Of a stretch of 40,672 nucleotides of DNA, positions 1 through 7,628 are shown one piece after another; position 1 is the first letter of the stretch; every line of letters begins with the position of its first letter. Below the pieces are notes generated by a model, which searched no databases, was not told where the DNA came from, and worked only from the letters and a program-made list of their open reading frames with translations. The DNA is from a candidate division GN15 bacterium (GTDB lineage: Bacteria; Zixibacteria; MSB-5A5; GN15; FEB-12), in contig WJMS01000103.1 of assembly GCA_014727815.1 (NCBI GenBank), forward strand, positions 1-40,672, read 5' to 3'. A program made the position numbers and the translations under genes.

Positions 1-879
1 GGCGGCAACAAAGGCCTTGAAAGAAGAGCCCGGTTCGAACCAGTCGGTGACGACGCGTGATTTGGTTGGCAGTTCCGGATTCTCTTCCTCCGGATCGTAA
101 TGCGCCATCGCCAGCACATCGCCGCTGGCACAGTCGATAAAAGCGGCCGTGGCGTGCTGGGCGTTGAAGGTATCGACAGCCCGGCGCAGTTCATCTTCGA
201 CGATATCCTGGAGCTTCCAATCCATCGTCAGGACCAGTGAGTGACCCGGATTCGGCTGGATCAGCGCGGCTTCTTTGACCCGGTAAGTATTGCGGAGGCC
301 GTCGCGGCGGATGTCGGCAATGCCGCTGTCACCGGCCAGGATCTCGTCGAACGTCAATTCAAGCCCGGAGCGGCCGACATTGTCGATGTCGGTAAAACCG
401 AGAATCTGGCGACCGACGGCGCCGAAGGGATAGGAACGGCGGCTTTCTTCGCGCAGGTACAACCCGGCGGGCGCCTCCCGATCGAGTTGTGCGGCGAGGC
501 GATCATCGAGCATGCGTTCGATCCAGCTGAACCGTCGCGGCTTCAGTGAGAATTTCTTCACCGACGTGCCGCTGCGGAAACCGTAGAAACGGTCGAGGTA
601 CTGGCCGATGCGGGTGACCTGCCGCGATGAGGTCGGATAGGCGTAGAGCGACGATGCGATGACATTCTTGGCGACGATCTGCCCGCGACGGTCGTAGATG
701 GCGCCGCGCTCGGCGGGAATCCCGACCGTGCCGCCGGACTGGCGCTGAACAATCGAACTGTAGCGATCGTGCTGGAAGATCTGCAGGTGGGCCAGCCGGA
801 CGACAACCGCCGAAAAGAACAGGCTCATGACGAGCAGCATGATGCCCAGGCGTATGCGTTCCTGCCGGGTGCGCTTCAC
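1..879 (-). CDS. ftsI: FtsI/PBP2-family peptidoglycan transpeptidase, partial
   Basis: Septal class B penicillin-binding protein that cross-links peptidoglycan with FtsW at the division site. The frame opens with GTG at 879, whose GTGA overlaps the TGA of the ftsL-like gene, and stays open for 293 codons to the window edge. Residues about 10-30 form one membrane anchor after a basic start (VKRTRQER). The PBP dimer domain follows, with the motif RGAIYDRRG near residue 60. The transpeptidase domain begins around residue 210 and reaches the catalytic S-x-x-K box (EPGSSFK, Ser285 and Lys288) just before the cut. The SxN and KTG boxes lie outside the window. Position after mraZ-rsmH-ftsL is the classical dcw order, so FtsI is favoured over an elongation PBP. 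Confidence 0.93.
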   Translation of the reverse strand, partial: MKRTRQERIRLGIMLLVMSLFFSAVVVRLAHLQIFQHDRYSSIVQRQSGGTVGIPAERGAIYDRRGQIVAKNVIASSLYAYPTSSRQVTRIGQYLDRFYGFRSGTSVKKFSLKPRRFSWIERMLDDRLAAQLDREAPAGLYLREESRRSYPFGAVGRQILGFTDIDNVGRSGLELTFDEILAGDSGIADIRRDGLRNTYRVKEAALIQPNPGHSLVLTMDWKLQDIVEDELRRAVDTFNAQHATAAFIDCASGDVLAMAHYDPEEENPELPTKSRVVTDWFEPGSSFKAFVAA

Positions 880-1382
880 TCGTTGCCCTCCTCATCCTCA
901 CCGTACAGCTCTTCAGGATCGAGCAAGAACTGGGGGACTTCGCCGGCCGAGGCCTGCGTTTCGGCTACGGCCGGAAGATTGTCGGCTACCCGGCGAATCG
1001 AGGTAAACACTCGGGCCAGTTCATTGAGTGGCTCAACTGATTCTTCGTGGTACTGTAACGTAAAGAGTCGATCGCCCGGCACCCGGACCATGCCGAGGGT
1101 GTCGGTGGCGTAGCGTTCGATCCGGCTGGCCAGCGACAGGGCGGCAATCTCATCGTGTACTTTGTTGGCGGCATCGACCAGCTGGCGACGCTCCTCGCGC
1201 AGCAGGGCGGTCTCGTGGACCAGTGTCATGACCTGCACGCGCTGCCAGATATGGATACAGGCCAGGGCCAGGAAAGCCGCAATTACCATGGCAATCGGGA
1301 AATAACGATGTGACCGCAGGCGAATTGTCGGCAGCTTTCGCAGGTCGAGCGTCTGGCTGAACTTCCGTACCGACTTGGCCAT
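876..1382 (-). CDS. ftsL: FtsL-like septum protein
   Basis: Small bitopic protein of 168 residues: a basic cytoplasmic tail of about 28 residues, one transmembrane helix at about 29-47, then a heptad-like helical stretch at about 50-90 (VHETALLREERRQLVDAANK) and an acidic tail ending GEDEEGNE. That is the FtsL/DivIC layout; these proteins form a periplasmic coiled coil with FtsB and FtsQ and recruit FtsWI. Sequence identity in FtsL is always low, so the call rests on topology and on the position between rsmH and ftsI. The tail of about 60 residues after the coiled coil makes it longer than the roughly 120-residue enterobacterial protein. It starts 2 bases after the rsmH stop and overlaps ftsI by 4 bases, suggesting translational coupling. 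Confidence 0.8.
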   Translation of the reverse strand: MAKSVRKFSQTLDLRKLPTIRLRSHRYFPIAMVIAAFLALACIHIWQRVQVMTLVHETALLREERRQLVDAANKVHDEIAALSLASRIERYATDTLGMVRVPGDRLFTLQYHEESVEPLNELARVFTSIRRVADNLPAVAETQASAGEVPQFLLDPEELYGEDEEGNE

Positions 1383-1384
1383 GG

Positions 1385-2326
1385 TCAGACTTTCTCCGCC
1401 ACACGGAGCCTCGCGGAGCGTGCGCGAGGGTTACGGGTTTGCTCGGATGGTTCCGGCCGGATCGGCTTGCGGCTGATCAGCCGCAGGCGTGGATCGGGAT
1501 AGTGCGGGACAAGTTCGCCCGGGCGATGCTCCTGAGGCGGGCGCGCCTCGGCCTGGAAGAAGCGCTTGACGATCCGGTCTTCAAGCGAGTGATAGGAGAT
1601 TACGGCCAGTCGGCCGGACGGGGATAATATAGAGACGGCGGCCGGCAGGACGGTGCGGAGTTCGTCCAATTCGCGATTGACGACAATTCTGAACGCCTGG
1701 AAGACCCGTGCCAGCGACTTGATCCGATGCGGACCTGCTGCGATGCGGTTGACAATCTCGCTGAGCTGTGCGGTGGTGCGGATCATTCCGTTTTGTCTTT
1801 CCCTGACAATTTCGCGGGCCAGCCTGGCCGCCTGTCTCTCTTCGCCGTAATCACGGATGATTACGGCAAGCTCCTTTTCATCGGCACTGTTAATCAGGTC
1901 TGCGGCGCTCTGTCCGGCTGTCGGGTCCATGCGCATGTCGAGTGGGCCGTCTTGTTGGAACGCAAAGCCCCGAGATGGATCGTCGATCTGGTGCGATGAC
2001 ACACCCAGGTCGAGCAAAATGCCGTCAAACGTCGAGACATCAAACCGTGCAACCGCCGACTGTATGTCACTGAATGCGGCGTGAACGATGTCACGAACCG
2101 CATCGTACTGTCGTAGTCGCTGAGTCGCGTGAGTGACCGCTTCCACATCCCGATCCAGCCCGTACAGGTGAGCATCGCGGTCAACTGCCTCGGCCAGTCG
2201 CTCGAGATGCCCGCCACCCCCGACCGTCAGGTCGAGGTAGGCGCCGGACCGGTTTGTCGCCAGCAGCCGGACGATTGCATCGGCCAGCACCGGCTCGTGA
2301 AACGAGTCATTCCGCGGGCTCGTCAT
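1385..2326 (-). CDS. rsmH: 16S rRNA m4C1402 methyltransferase RsmH (MraW)
   Basis: S-adenosylmethionine-dependent methyltransferase modifying C1402 in the ribosomal decoding centre. Family signatures are all visible: FHEPVL near the start, the SAM loop DLTVGGGGH, the block GILLDLGVSSHQIDDP followed by RGFAF, DMRMD, and SYHSLEDRIVKRFF towards the end. I place the start at the ATG at 2326 (MTSPRNDSFHEPVL), giving 313 residues, the usual family length. The frame is open to 2386, but those 20 extra residues would lie inside mraZ and are not family-like. The chosen start overlaps the mraZ 3' end by 20 bases; ftsL follows after 2 bases. Confidence 0.96.
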   Translation of the reverse strand: MTSPRNDSFHEPVLADAIVRLLATNRSGAYLDLTVGGGGHLERLAEAVDRDAHLYGLDRDVEAVTHATQRLRQYDAVRDIVHAAFSDIQSAVARFDVSTFDGILLDLGVSSHQIDDPSRGFAFQQDGPLDMRMDPTAGQSAADLINSADEKELAVIIRDYGEERQAARLAREIVRERQNGMIRTTAQLSEIVNRIAAGPHRIKSLARVFQAFRIVVNRELDELRTVLPAAVSILSPSGRLAVISYHSLEDRIVKRFFQAEARPPQEHRPGELVPHYPDPRLRLISRKPIRPEPSEQTRNPRARSARLRVAEKV

Positions 2327-2783
2327 GCTTCCCGGTGAACAACCGACCCGCCACCTCTTCGTACGTCCCGCGATACTGCTGGACATAGTAGTTGTAGCGG
2401 TCGGGGTTCCAGACCTCGATCCAGCGGTTCACCCCGAGAATCAGAAGTTCCTTCTTGAGGTCCGCCTCGGCGATCAGGTGTTGCGGAACCAGCACCCGTC
2501 CGTTTTTGTCCGGAGTAACCGGACTCACACCGGAGTAGAAGCGACGGCTGAAATAGCGGAAGTCCTGGTTGGTAAAGTCGAGGGAGGAGAGTCGGTTTTG
2601 AATGGCGGACCATTCGTTCTCCGGATAAATCGACAGACAGCCCTCCAACCCGCGATTGAGGATGATCGTCCCGTCGAGAATCGGGGCGCCATCGGGGCTG
2701 GTGACATGACGAAGCTTGGCGGGCAGGGCAAAACGGCCCTTGTCGTCGAGCGTCGTCTGGTACTGTCCGTAGAATCCGGTCAA
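2307..2783 (-). CDS. mraZ: Transcriptional regulator MraZ
   Basis: First gene of the dcw cluster. MraZ is a ring-forming AbrB-fold DNA-binding protein that represses its own operon. Two tandem MraZ domains are seen, each with its motif: TTLDDKGRFALPAKLR near the N-terminus and VTPDKNGRVLVPQHL in the second half. Homologues begin M-F/T-x-G about ten residues before LD-x-KGR, which fits the TTG at 2783 (MTGFYGQYQTTLDDKGR), preceded by GGAGGAGG at 2786-2793. This gives 158 residues. The longer GTG start at 2801 would put a MraZ box inside the reading frame and adds six residues without family support. The gene has its own promoter and operator upstream. Confidence 0.94.
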   Translation of the reverse strand: MTGFYGQYQTTLDDKGRFALPAKLRHVTSPDGAPILDGTIILNRGLEGCLSIYPENEWSAIQNRLSSLDFTNQDFRYFSRRFYSGVSPVTPDKNGRVLVPQHLIAEADLKKELLILGVNRWIEVWNPDRYNYYVQQYRGTYEEVAGRLFTGKHDEPAE

Positions 2784-2789
2784 GGCCTC

Positions 2790-2814
2790 CTCCACTTTCA
2801 CCCACGTCTACCCA
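2790..2814 (-). promoter_or_regulatory. MraZ operator: three boxes at 10-base period
   Basis: On the minus strand TGGGT begins at 2814 and again at 2804, and TGGAG begins at 2794, an exact 10-base period. MraZ is known to bind direct TGGGN repeats separated by 5 bases upstream of mraZ, so this is the expected autoregulatory operator. The third, imperfect box overlaps the Shine-Dalgarno sequence GGAGGAGG. The boxes lie just downstream of the predicted transcription start, so bound MraZ would block initiation or early elongation. Confidence 0.85.
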
Positions 2815-2826
2815 GAAATCGCACAA

Positions 2827-2855
2827 ATTATGGCGCTTTCTCCACCACAAGTCAA
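2827..2855 (-). promoter_or_regulatory. mraZ/dcw promoter (sigma-70 type)
   Basis: Minus-strand -35 TTGACT at 2855-2850, a 17-base spacer, and -10 CATAAT at 2832-2827. Each hexamer is one base from consensus and the spacing is optimal. Transcription should start near 2820, leaving a leader of about 37 bases that contains the MraZ boxes. Confidence 0.8.
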
Positions 2856-3206
2856 GCTAATAATAGGTCGGCATCACAGAAAATCGTCTCGGTAACCGCT
2901 TAATCGGCAATCATTAATGAGAATTCAAAAACTAGAAACGGCGCGTTCATTGATTCGATACAGCGTAGCACCAATGTGGATAACTTATTCACGCAATTGC
3001 ACAGTCATCCCCCAAGGTATTGCGTATGCACCATAATTAGTCCGAGCCACACTTCGCCATTTCCCTACCAGTTCCGTGGTGATCGCCATAAGGGACCTGT
3101 TGACAGTACGTTAGCAAGCAATCGTGCCCCCCGGCCGGGCGACAACCGGGGCATCCGGCTTGCGCATTAATGGTCCGGTTCAGCTTGAAACAGGGTGGAG
3201 TGAGCT
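2856..3206. other. AT-rich intergenic region between mraZ and the C25 peptidase gene
   Basis: The only stretch longer than 300 bases without a gene, clearly richer in A and T than its surroundings, particularly 2870-3060. It lies between the divergent mraZ and C25 genes. It holds a DnaA-type box within a near-palindrome (separate entry), an isolated TTGACA at 3100-3105 without a convincing -10 at 16-18 bases, and a short GC-rich inverted repeat around 3127-3150 (CCCCGG and CCGGGG arms) with no T-tract. A 64-codon frame at 2976-3170 does not look like protein. I could not identify the plus-strand promoter of the C25 gene. Confidence 0.6.
2975..2993. promoter_or_regulatory. Consensus DnaA box inside an imperfect palindrome
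   Basis: TGTGGATAA at 2975-2983 is the exact reverse complement of the DnaA box TTATCCACA. After one C it is followed by TTATTCACG at 2985-2993. The two halves form a near-perfect inverted repeat (GTGGATAA / TTATTCAC, one mismatch). It could bind DnaA, controlling the dcw operon or marking a replication element, or be an operator for an unknown dimeric regulator. A single strong box is not enough to call an origin. Confidence 0.45.
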
Positions 3207-5519
3207 ATGTGGAGCAAAATGGTAAAGATTTTGGCGCTTCTGACAGCCGCGCTGGCAGTCTCGGCCGCCGCGACAGAGCAAGGCACGGTAGTTTTCGACA
3301 GGTCACAGATCGGGACGTCTGCCGGAATCACGAGTTTCCGGTACGGCGACTTTCCCACCGTCGCTCTTAGCAACGACCTCTCATTGCCCGTTCAGCACGT
3401 GGTCGTTGAACTGATCGAGGGAGAATCGATCGAAGACATAACATGGAAAGCCGTCGGACAGCAGTTGCTTGGCGTCGTGGCTCCCGAGCGGATGGTTGAC
3501 ATGCCCACCGCGGCCGATCCGGACCGTCGCGATCGGATAGCCGCAGCGGCGACCGAGCGCACCCTGGGCAGGCAGCCTGTCTATGTGATTGGGGAGCGGT
3601 CTGTCAGAGCATCACGATATGCCGAGCTGCTCATCTTCCCCATTGCTGTCGACCAGTCAGGTCAACTGCTCGCAGGTGGCTCAATCCAGATTAACATCGC
3701 CGGTCGTGCGATCGCACCCGATGAACTGCGTCCGATCACGAGTGTGCTCAGTGAAGCTTCTGTGCGGCGCACTGCCGAAGGGATTACTGTCGGGAGCTCA
3801 CCCGACTATCTGATCGTCACGTCGGAGCCGTTCGTGCCGCTCCTTCAGCGCCTGGCACGTTACAAGATCGAAACCGGATATCGTGCCGGGGTGGTTTCCA
3901 TTGAGTCCATCACGGCAAGCACCGGCGGTCGCGACGAGGCCGAGCAGCTTCGTGAATACCTGAAAGCATTCCACGCCAACGGTGGAGCGTATGTTCTCCT
4001 GGCCGGTGATGAGACGATCCTCCCGGTCCGCTATGCCTACCACTACAACGCCTATAGCCAGCCGGCGCTTGAGATGCTGCAGTTGTGCGACCTCTACTTC
4101 GCCGACCTGACCGGCGAGTGGGACGTCGACAACGATGGTGTCTGGGGCGAGCGGAGCCACGATCAGCCCGATCTGACGCCGGAGCTGCTGGTTGGACGTC
4201 TCCCCTGCGCCGACAGCATGGAGTTTGCAAACTACATAGACAACCTGATTGCCTACGAGACCGAGGCAGGCGGTCTCGATCGAGGCTGGTTGGAGCGCAC
4301 GCTCTACTACAGCTCCGACCAGATGCGTGATGATGGCGGCTCCGGGCAGCATCACTACATCGCCGGGGCATTTCCGCAGTCATTCATCATCGATACCTCT
4401 GTCGCTGTGGAGCAGTCGTCCGGCAATGATCCTGTACCTGACAATCTGAGCGGCGCGGAGATTCCTGGTGCGCTCGCCGATGGTTACGGTATTGTCCAGG
4501 TGCTGGCGCACGGTCGCTCCGATGGTTACATCGTGCGCTCGTCGGGTTACAACGAATGGCCGAAAGCGTACATGTTGACTGCGCCCGAATCGGGTGCGCA
4601 CGGCTGTCTTGACTCAACGCTCACCGCCGGCAAACCGGCTTTCTGGTATTCGCTCGCCTGCGACAACGGCGGGTTCGACCAGGACCGGCCGCCGTTTGGT
4701 GGCGGACGCTCGATGGTGCAGCACTTGCTCGGCGCTGCTGATGGCGCTATCGGCATGGTAGCCTACAGCCGCTGGGGCTGGGTCAACTCCAGCCACCTGC
4801 TTCAGCGTGCGTTCTTTGATTCGCTGTTTGCACATCCCGATGATCCGGCAGTAGTGGCCATGTATCGTTCGAAGCAGAGCCTGCCCTACTACCGCGATCT
4901 ACTCTACGGCCAGAACTACTATGGCGATCCAACCGTGCGCGTGTACACATCGGCTCCCGGTGAACCGCATGTCACCACGCAAACCGAGGACACGGATATC
5001 GTGTTGCGTGTGACCGATGCGGGAATGCCGCTTGTCGACGCGCGAGTGATTGTCACTGACTCCACGAGCACTGTCATCCTCGACGCTTTCACTGATCACG
5101 ACGGTGAGATCGTGTTGCCGGCGCCGACCAATGGGGCAACCATCACGGTCAGCGCAGTCAAGGCGGGCTATACGATTCATCAGGTCGAGCTGGGTCCGTC
5201 CATCGTCACCGATGTGGACGATGATGACCTCAGCCTGCCCGGTACGTTTGCACTCGCTCAGAACTATCCGAACCCGTTCAACCCGACCACGACCATATCG
5301 TTCTCACTGCCCGAGCAGGCACAAGTGACGCTATGCGTGTTCAACGTGCTCGGCCAGGAGGTGCGGCGACTGATCGATGCCACCCTGCCGGCCGGGGAAC
5401 ATCAGGTCGAATGGCGTGCGCGTGACGATCGCGGCCGGGAATTGTCGAGTGGTGTCTATCTCTATCGATTGGAAGCCGGCGGGTTCAGCGACGTGAAAAA
5501 GATGCTGCTAGTGCGGTGA
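3207..5519 (+). CDS. Secreted C25 (gingipain-type) cysteine peptidase with type IX-style C-terminal domain
   Basis: Exported protease-family protein of 770 residues. A signal peptide (hydrophobic core about 7-21, ending SAAA) is followed by a propeptide-like region. The C25 catalytic domain spans about 199-580, with catalytic His435 in VLAHGRSDGY and Cys485 in SLACDNGGF, both with family context, and a Ca-binding-like DVDNDGVWGE. A carboxypeptidase-regulatory-like beta domain sits at about 594-660. The C-terminal 85 residues start at QNYPNPFNPTTTISF (Tyr687 onward) and end GVYLYRLEAGG...KKMLLVR, the FlgD-like/type IX sorting domain of FCB bacteria. The start at 3207 has GGTGGAG 6 bases upstream; ATG 3219 is an alternative. 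The gene stands alone on the plus strand; its 3' end overlaps the convergent GT2 gene by 35 bases. Substrate unknown; a PorU-type sortase role is possible, but PorU is usually longer. Confidence 0.9.
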   Translation: MWSKMVKILALLTAALAVSAAATEQGTVVFDRSQIGTSAGITSFRYGDFPTVALSNDLSLPVQHVVVELIEGESIEDITWKAVGQQLLGVVAPERMVDMPTAADPDRRDRIAAAATERTLGRQPVYVIGERSVRASRYAELLIFPIAVDQSGQLLAGGSIQINIAGRAIAPDELRPITSVLSEASVRRTAEGITVGSSPDYLIVTSEPFVPLLQRLARYKIETGYRAGVVSIESITASTGGRDEAEQLREYLKAFHANGGAYVLLAGDETILPVRYAYHYNAYSQPALEMLQLCDLYFADLTGEWDVDNDGVWGERSHDQPDLTPELLVGRLPCADSMEFANYIDNLIAYETEAGGLDRGWLERTLYYSSDQMRDDGGSGQHHYIAGAFPQSFIIDTSVAVEQSSGNDPVPDNLSGAEIPGALADGYGIVQVLAHGRSDGYIVRSSGYNEWPKAYMLTAPESGAHGCLDSTLTAGKPAFWYSLACDNGGFDQDRPPFGGGRSMVQHLLGAADGAIGMVAYSRWGWVNSSHLLQRAFFDSLFAHPDDPAVVAMYRSKQSLPYYRDLLYGQNYYGDPTVRVYTSAPGEPHVTTQTEDTDIVLRVTDAGMPLVDARVIVTDSTSTVILDAFTDHDGEIVLPAPTNGATITVSAVKAGYTIHQVELGPSIVTDVDDDDLSLPGTFALAQNYPNPFNPTTTISFSLPEQAQVTLCVFNVLGQEVRRLIDATLPAGEHQVEWRARDDRGRELSSGVYLYRLEAGGFSDVKKMLLVR

Positions 5520-6390
5520 GCGTGCGGCGGGTCTGGTTGACCGCAATCGAGATCGGGATACTGACCATCAGCAGCGCCCCGCACAACCACAGCAACGGGA
5601 ACTCGATTGGCCGGGCGTACTTGCGCATGTACCGGTACATCGAGGTGTGCGAGATGATCCGTATCCGCACCGGCATCGTCGAGGTCGAAGCGCCGACATA
5701 ATGCTCGACCACTGCGTCGGGAAAGTACAGGCGGCCATACCCCGCCTCGGCCAGCCGGCGGCAAAAATCGACATCGTTGAACAGGATTGGAAAGCGCTCG
5801 TCCATCATCCCGATCTTATCGACCACCCGTCGCGGAATCAACATCACCGCCCCCATCGGCTGATCGACCAGCGCCTCGCGTTCATGATCGAAATAGCCCA
5901 TCCGCCAGGAACCGAACCTGGGATGATCGGGAAAGATGCGGTCGAGAAACAGGGCCCGGTAGAGGACATGCTTGTAGGTTGGGAACGACCGCACCGAGCG
6001 CTGCGTGCCGCCATCGAAATAGACAAACTTCGGGCCGATCATGCCCAGCGAGTCTTCCTGCTTGATGCGCTCCAGCAGTTTCCCGGTCGCGCCGTGGCCG
6101 AACCGAAGATCCTGGTTGAGGATATAGTAGTATTCGCCACGTCCTTCTTCGAAGCCCTGGTTTACCGCCCGGGCGAAACCGAGGTTTCGACCGTTTCGAA
6201 TGAGCCGCGCGTCAGGATAGTTCGCTTCGATGAAGTCAGCCGAACCATCGTGCGAGCCGTTGTCGACAACGATGAGTTCATGACTGATCCCTTTCAGTTC
6301 GTCGGTCAACGTGCGCAGGCAGTCCGGCAGAAACTTCATTCCGTTGTAGGAAATGATGACCGCCGATATGTCCGGTCGGGCGTCGCTCAT
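5485..6390 (-). CDS. Family 2 glycosyltransferase (rhamnosyltransferase-like)
   Basis: GT-A fold sugar transferase of 301 residues for a surface polysaccharide. Visible motifs: ISAVIISYNG at the N-terminus, the nucleotide-binding VVDNGSHDGS, RNGRNLGFARAVNQG, and LNQD in place of a DxD, as in WbbL/RfbF-type rhamnosyltransferases. PMGAVMLIPR and MMDERFPILFNDVDFCRR follow (the D-E and D-V-D acceptor/base region). A hydrophobic segment at about 262-284 near the C-terminus probably anchors it to the inner membrane. It is the last gene of the purM-to-GT2 run and starts with a 4-base ATGA overlap with the upstream GT4. The sugar donor cannot be told from sequence alone. Confidence 0.9.
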   Translation of the reverse strand: MSDARPDISAVIISYNGMKFLPDCLRTLTDELKGISHELIVVDNGSHDGSADFIEANYPDARLIRNGRNLGFARAVNQGFEEGRGEYYYILNQDLRFGHGATGKLLERIKQEDSLGMIGPKFVYFDGGTQRSVRSFPTYKHVLYRALFLDRIFPDHPRFGSWRMGYFDHEREALVDQPMGAVMLIPRRVVDKIGMMDERFPILFNDVDFCRRLAEAGYGRLYFPDAVVEHYVGASTSTMPVRIRIISHTSMYRYMRKYARPIEFPLLWLCGALLMVSIPISIAVNQTRRTLTALAASFSRR

Positions 6391-7628
6391 GCCACCGTAT
6401 CCATCAAGCGGGCAAACCGCTCGGCCATCGCATCGGAACTGTACGGCAGCGCATAGGCCGGTCGCGGGGTGATGGTGGCGGTGCCGGCAGTGGTGTCATC
6501 TATCTTCTGACGCAGGTATGACACCGCAGTATCGATCGTCTCGAGTTCGAAATGCAGGCCGTTGTCGATTTCATCTATGAAGTGTGAGATTTCACTGTTG
6601 CGAGACGCATAGGCCAGGATAGGTCGGCCCGAGACCGCCAGGTCAAACAGTCGCTGCGGCAGGATGCCCTGCTCCTTGTCGGCGGTGAGACCGATGTAGA
6701 AGAGGTGACAGCGAGAGAAGATCTCAATCGTGTCATCACGTTTCTGCAGGCCATGTATCTCGCAGCGAGTTTCGAAGCCATGCTCCCTGAGCAGCGCCTC
6801 AAACCACTCCCGATCAACCTGTCCAACCTGCACCAGCCGGATGCGTTCTGCTGTGTCCGGCGATTCTTCCTGGAGCGCCTCAAGCGTGCGCAGCAACGGT
6901 TCGATCACCCGCTCTTCGTTGAGGTTGCCCGGTATGCCGATCATGAACTGTGACGAGTCGGGCGGCGCCTGCCAGTTTTCCGCCCGCTCCCGGTCGTAGC
7001 CGTTGGGGATGACCTCGCCTTCACCGATGTAGTCGATGATCGCCGGATTCACGCCCGTAATGACCGTGCAATTGTCACGGATCCTGGCCAGGAGTTCCTT
7101 GCCCTTGCGAATGTTGTCTTCTTCGGTATAGCTGTCTTCGATGCGGTACATGGTCCAGAAATCGCGGAAGTCGGCAATCCATGGAATTGAAAACTTGTCG
7201 ATCAGGTCGAGCGCCACCTGGTGCGTCGAAATTGGCGGCGAGGTTGAGATGATGACGTCATAATCATGTTTCTTGATCAGTTTCTTACCCAGCCGTGTGG
7301 CCGGTCGGGCCCAGCCGATTTTTGAGTCGGGAAAGTACTTGTCCGAAACTGCCTTGCCCTTCTTGATCATGCCGTGGGAAACGGTCCGGATACCCATCAG
7401 GTAGAGCATGCGCTGGGGATCATACGAACCGGAACGAAACACGTGTTGCGTGTTCAGTCCGTGCAGCAGTTCCGGCTCATAGGCGCGATACGCCACCGGC
7501 TTGACCGTGAGTACGTGACACTCATAGCCGTACTGCGGCAGGTACTTGAACAGGTTGAGCGGCCGCCCCACCCCACCCAGGCCGAGCGGCGGAAAGTAGT
7601 AGCAGATGACCAGTGCGCGCTTGCTCAC
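6387..7628 (-). CDS. GT4-family glycosyltransferase
   Basis: GT-B glycosyltransferase of 413 residues. The N-terminal domain starts ALVICYYFPPLGLGGVGR, the glycine-rich acceptor-side loop typical of WbuB-like GT4 enzymes, and contains DVIISTSPP and PWIADFRDFW. The C-terminal Rossmann domain has IGIPGNLNEERVIEPLL and a donor-site region LPQRLFDLAVSGRPILAY in which the usual E-x7-E is altered. It probably adds one sugar in a cell-surface glycan. It overlaps its neighbours by 4 bases on both sides, so it is translated with the adjacent GT4 and GT2. Confidence 0.88.
   Translation of the reverse strand: MSKRALVICYYFPPLGLGGVGRPLNLFKYLPQYGYECHVLTVKPVAYRAYEPELLHGLNTQHVFRSGSYDPQRMLYLMGIRTVSHGMIKKGKAVSDKYFPDSKIGWARPATRLGKKLIKKHDYDVIISTSPPISTHQVALDLIDKFSIPWIADFRDFWTMYRIEDSYTEEDNIRKGKELLARIRDNCTVITGVNPAIIDYIGEGEVIPNGYDRERAENWQAPPDSSQFMIGIPGNLNEERVIEPLLRTLEALQEESPDTAERIRLVQVGQVDREWFEALLREHGFETRCEIHGLQKRDDTIEIFSRCHLFYIGLTADKEQGILPQRLFDLAVSGRPILAYASRNSEISHFIDEIDNGLHFELETIDTAVSYLRQKIDDTTAGTATITPRPAYALPYSSDAMAERFARLMDTVA

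Noticed and set aside
503-901. Minus-strand frame of 132 codons overlapping ftsI
   Set aside because: It is a different frame from the one that encodes the PBP motifs ending in SSFK; its translation is Arg/His/Pro-rich and featureless.
2784-2801. Longer MraZ starting at GTG 2801
   Set aside because: The extra six residues lie on a MraZ box and the Shine-Dalgarno; family members start about ten residues before LD-x-KGR, which fits the TTG at 2783.
3127-3150. Terminator or riboswitch hairpin upstream of the C25 gene
   Set aside because: The stem is only six pairs with a large loop, with no T-tract and no conserved riboswitch features.
2976-3170. 64-codon plus-strand frame in the mraZ-C25 intergenic region
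   Set aside because: GTG start inside the DnaA-like palindrome, no ribosome-binding site and no protein-like composition.
2856-3206. Replication origin (oriC)
   Set aside because: Only one consensus DnaA box and one poor one; no box cluster, no dnaA, dnaN, gidA or parAB nearby.
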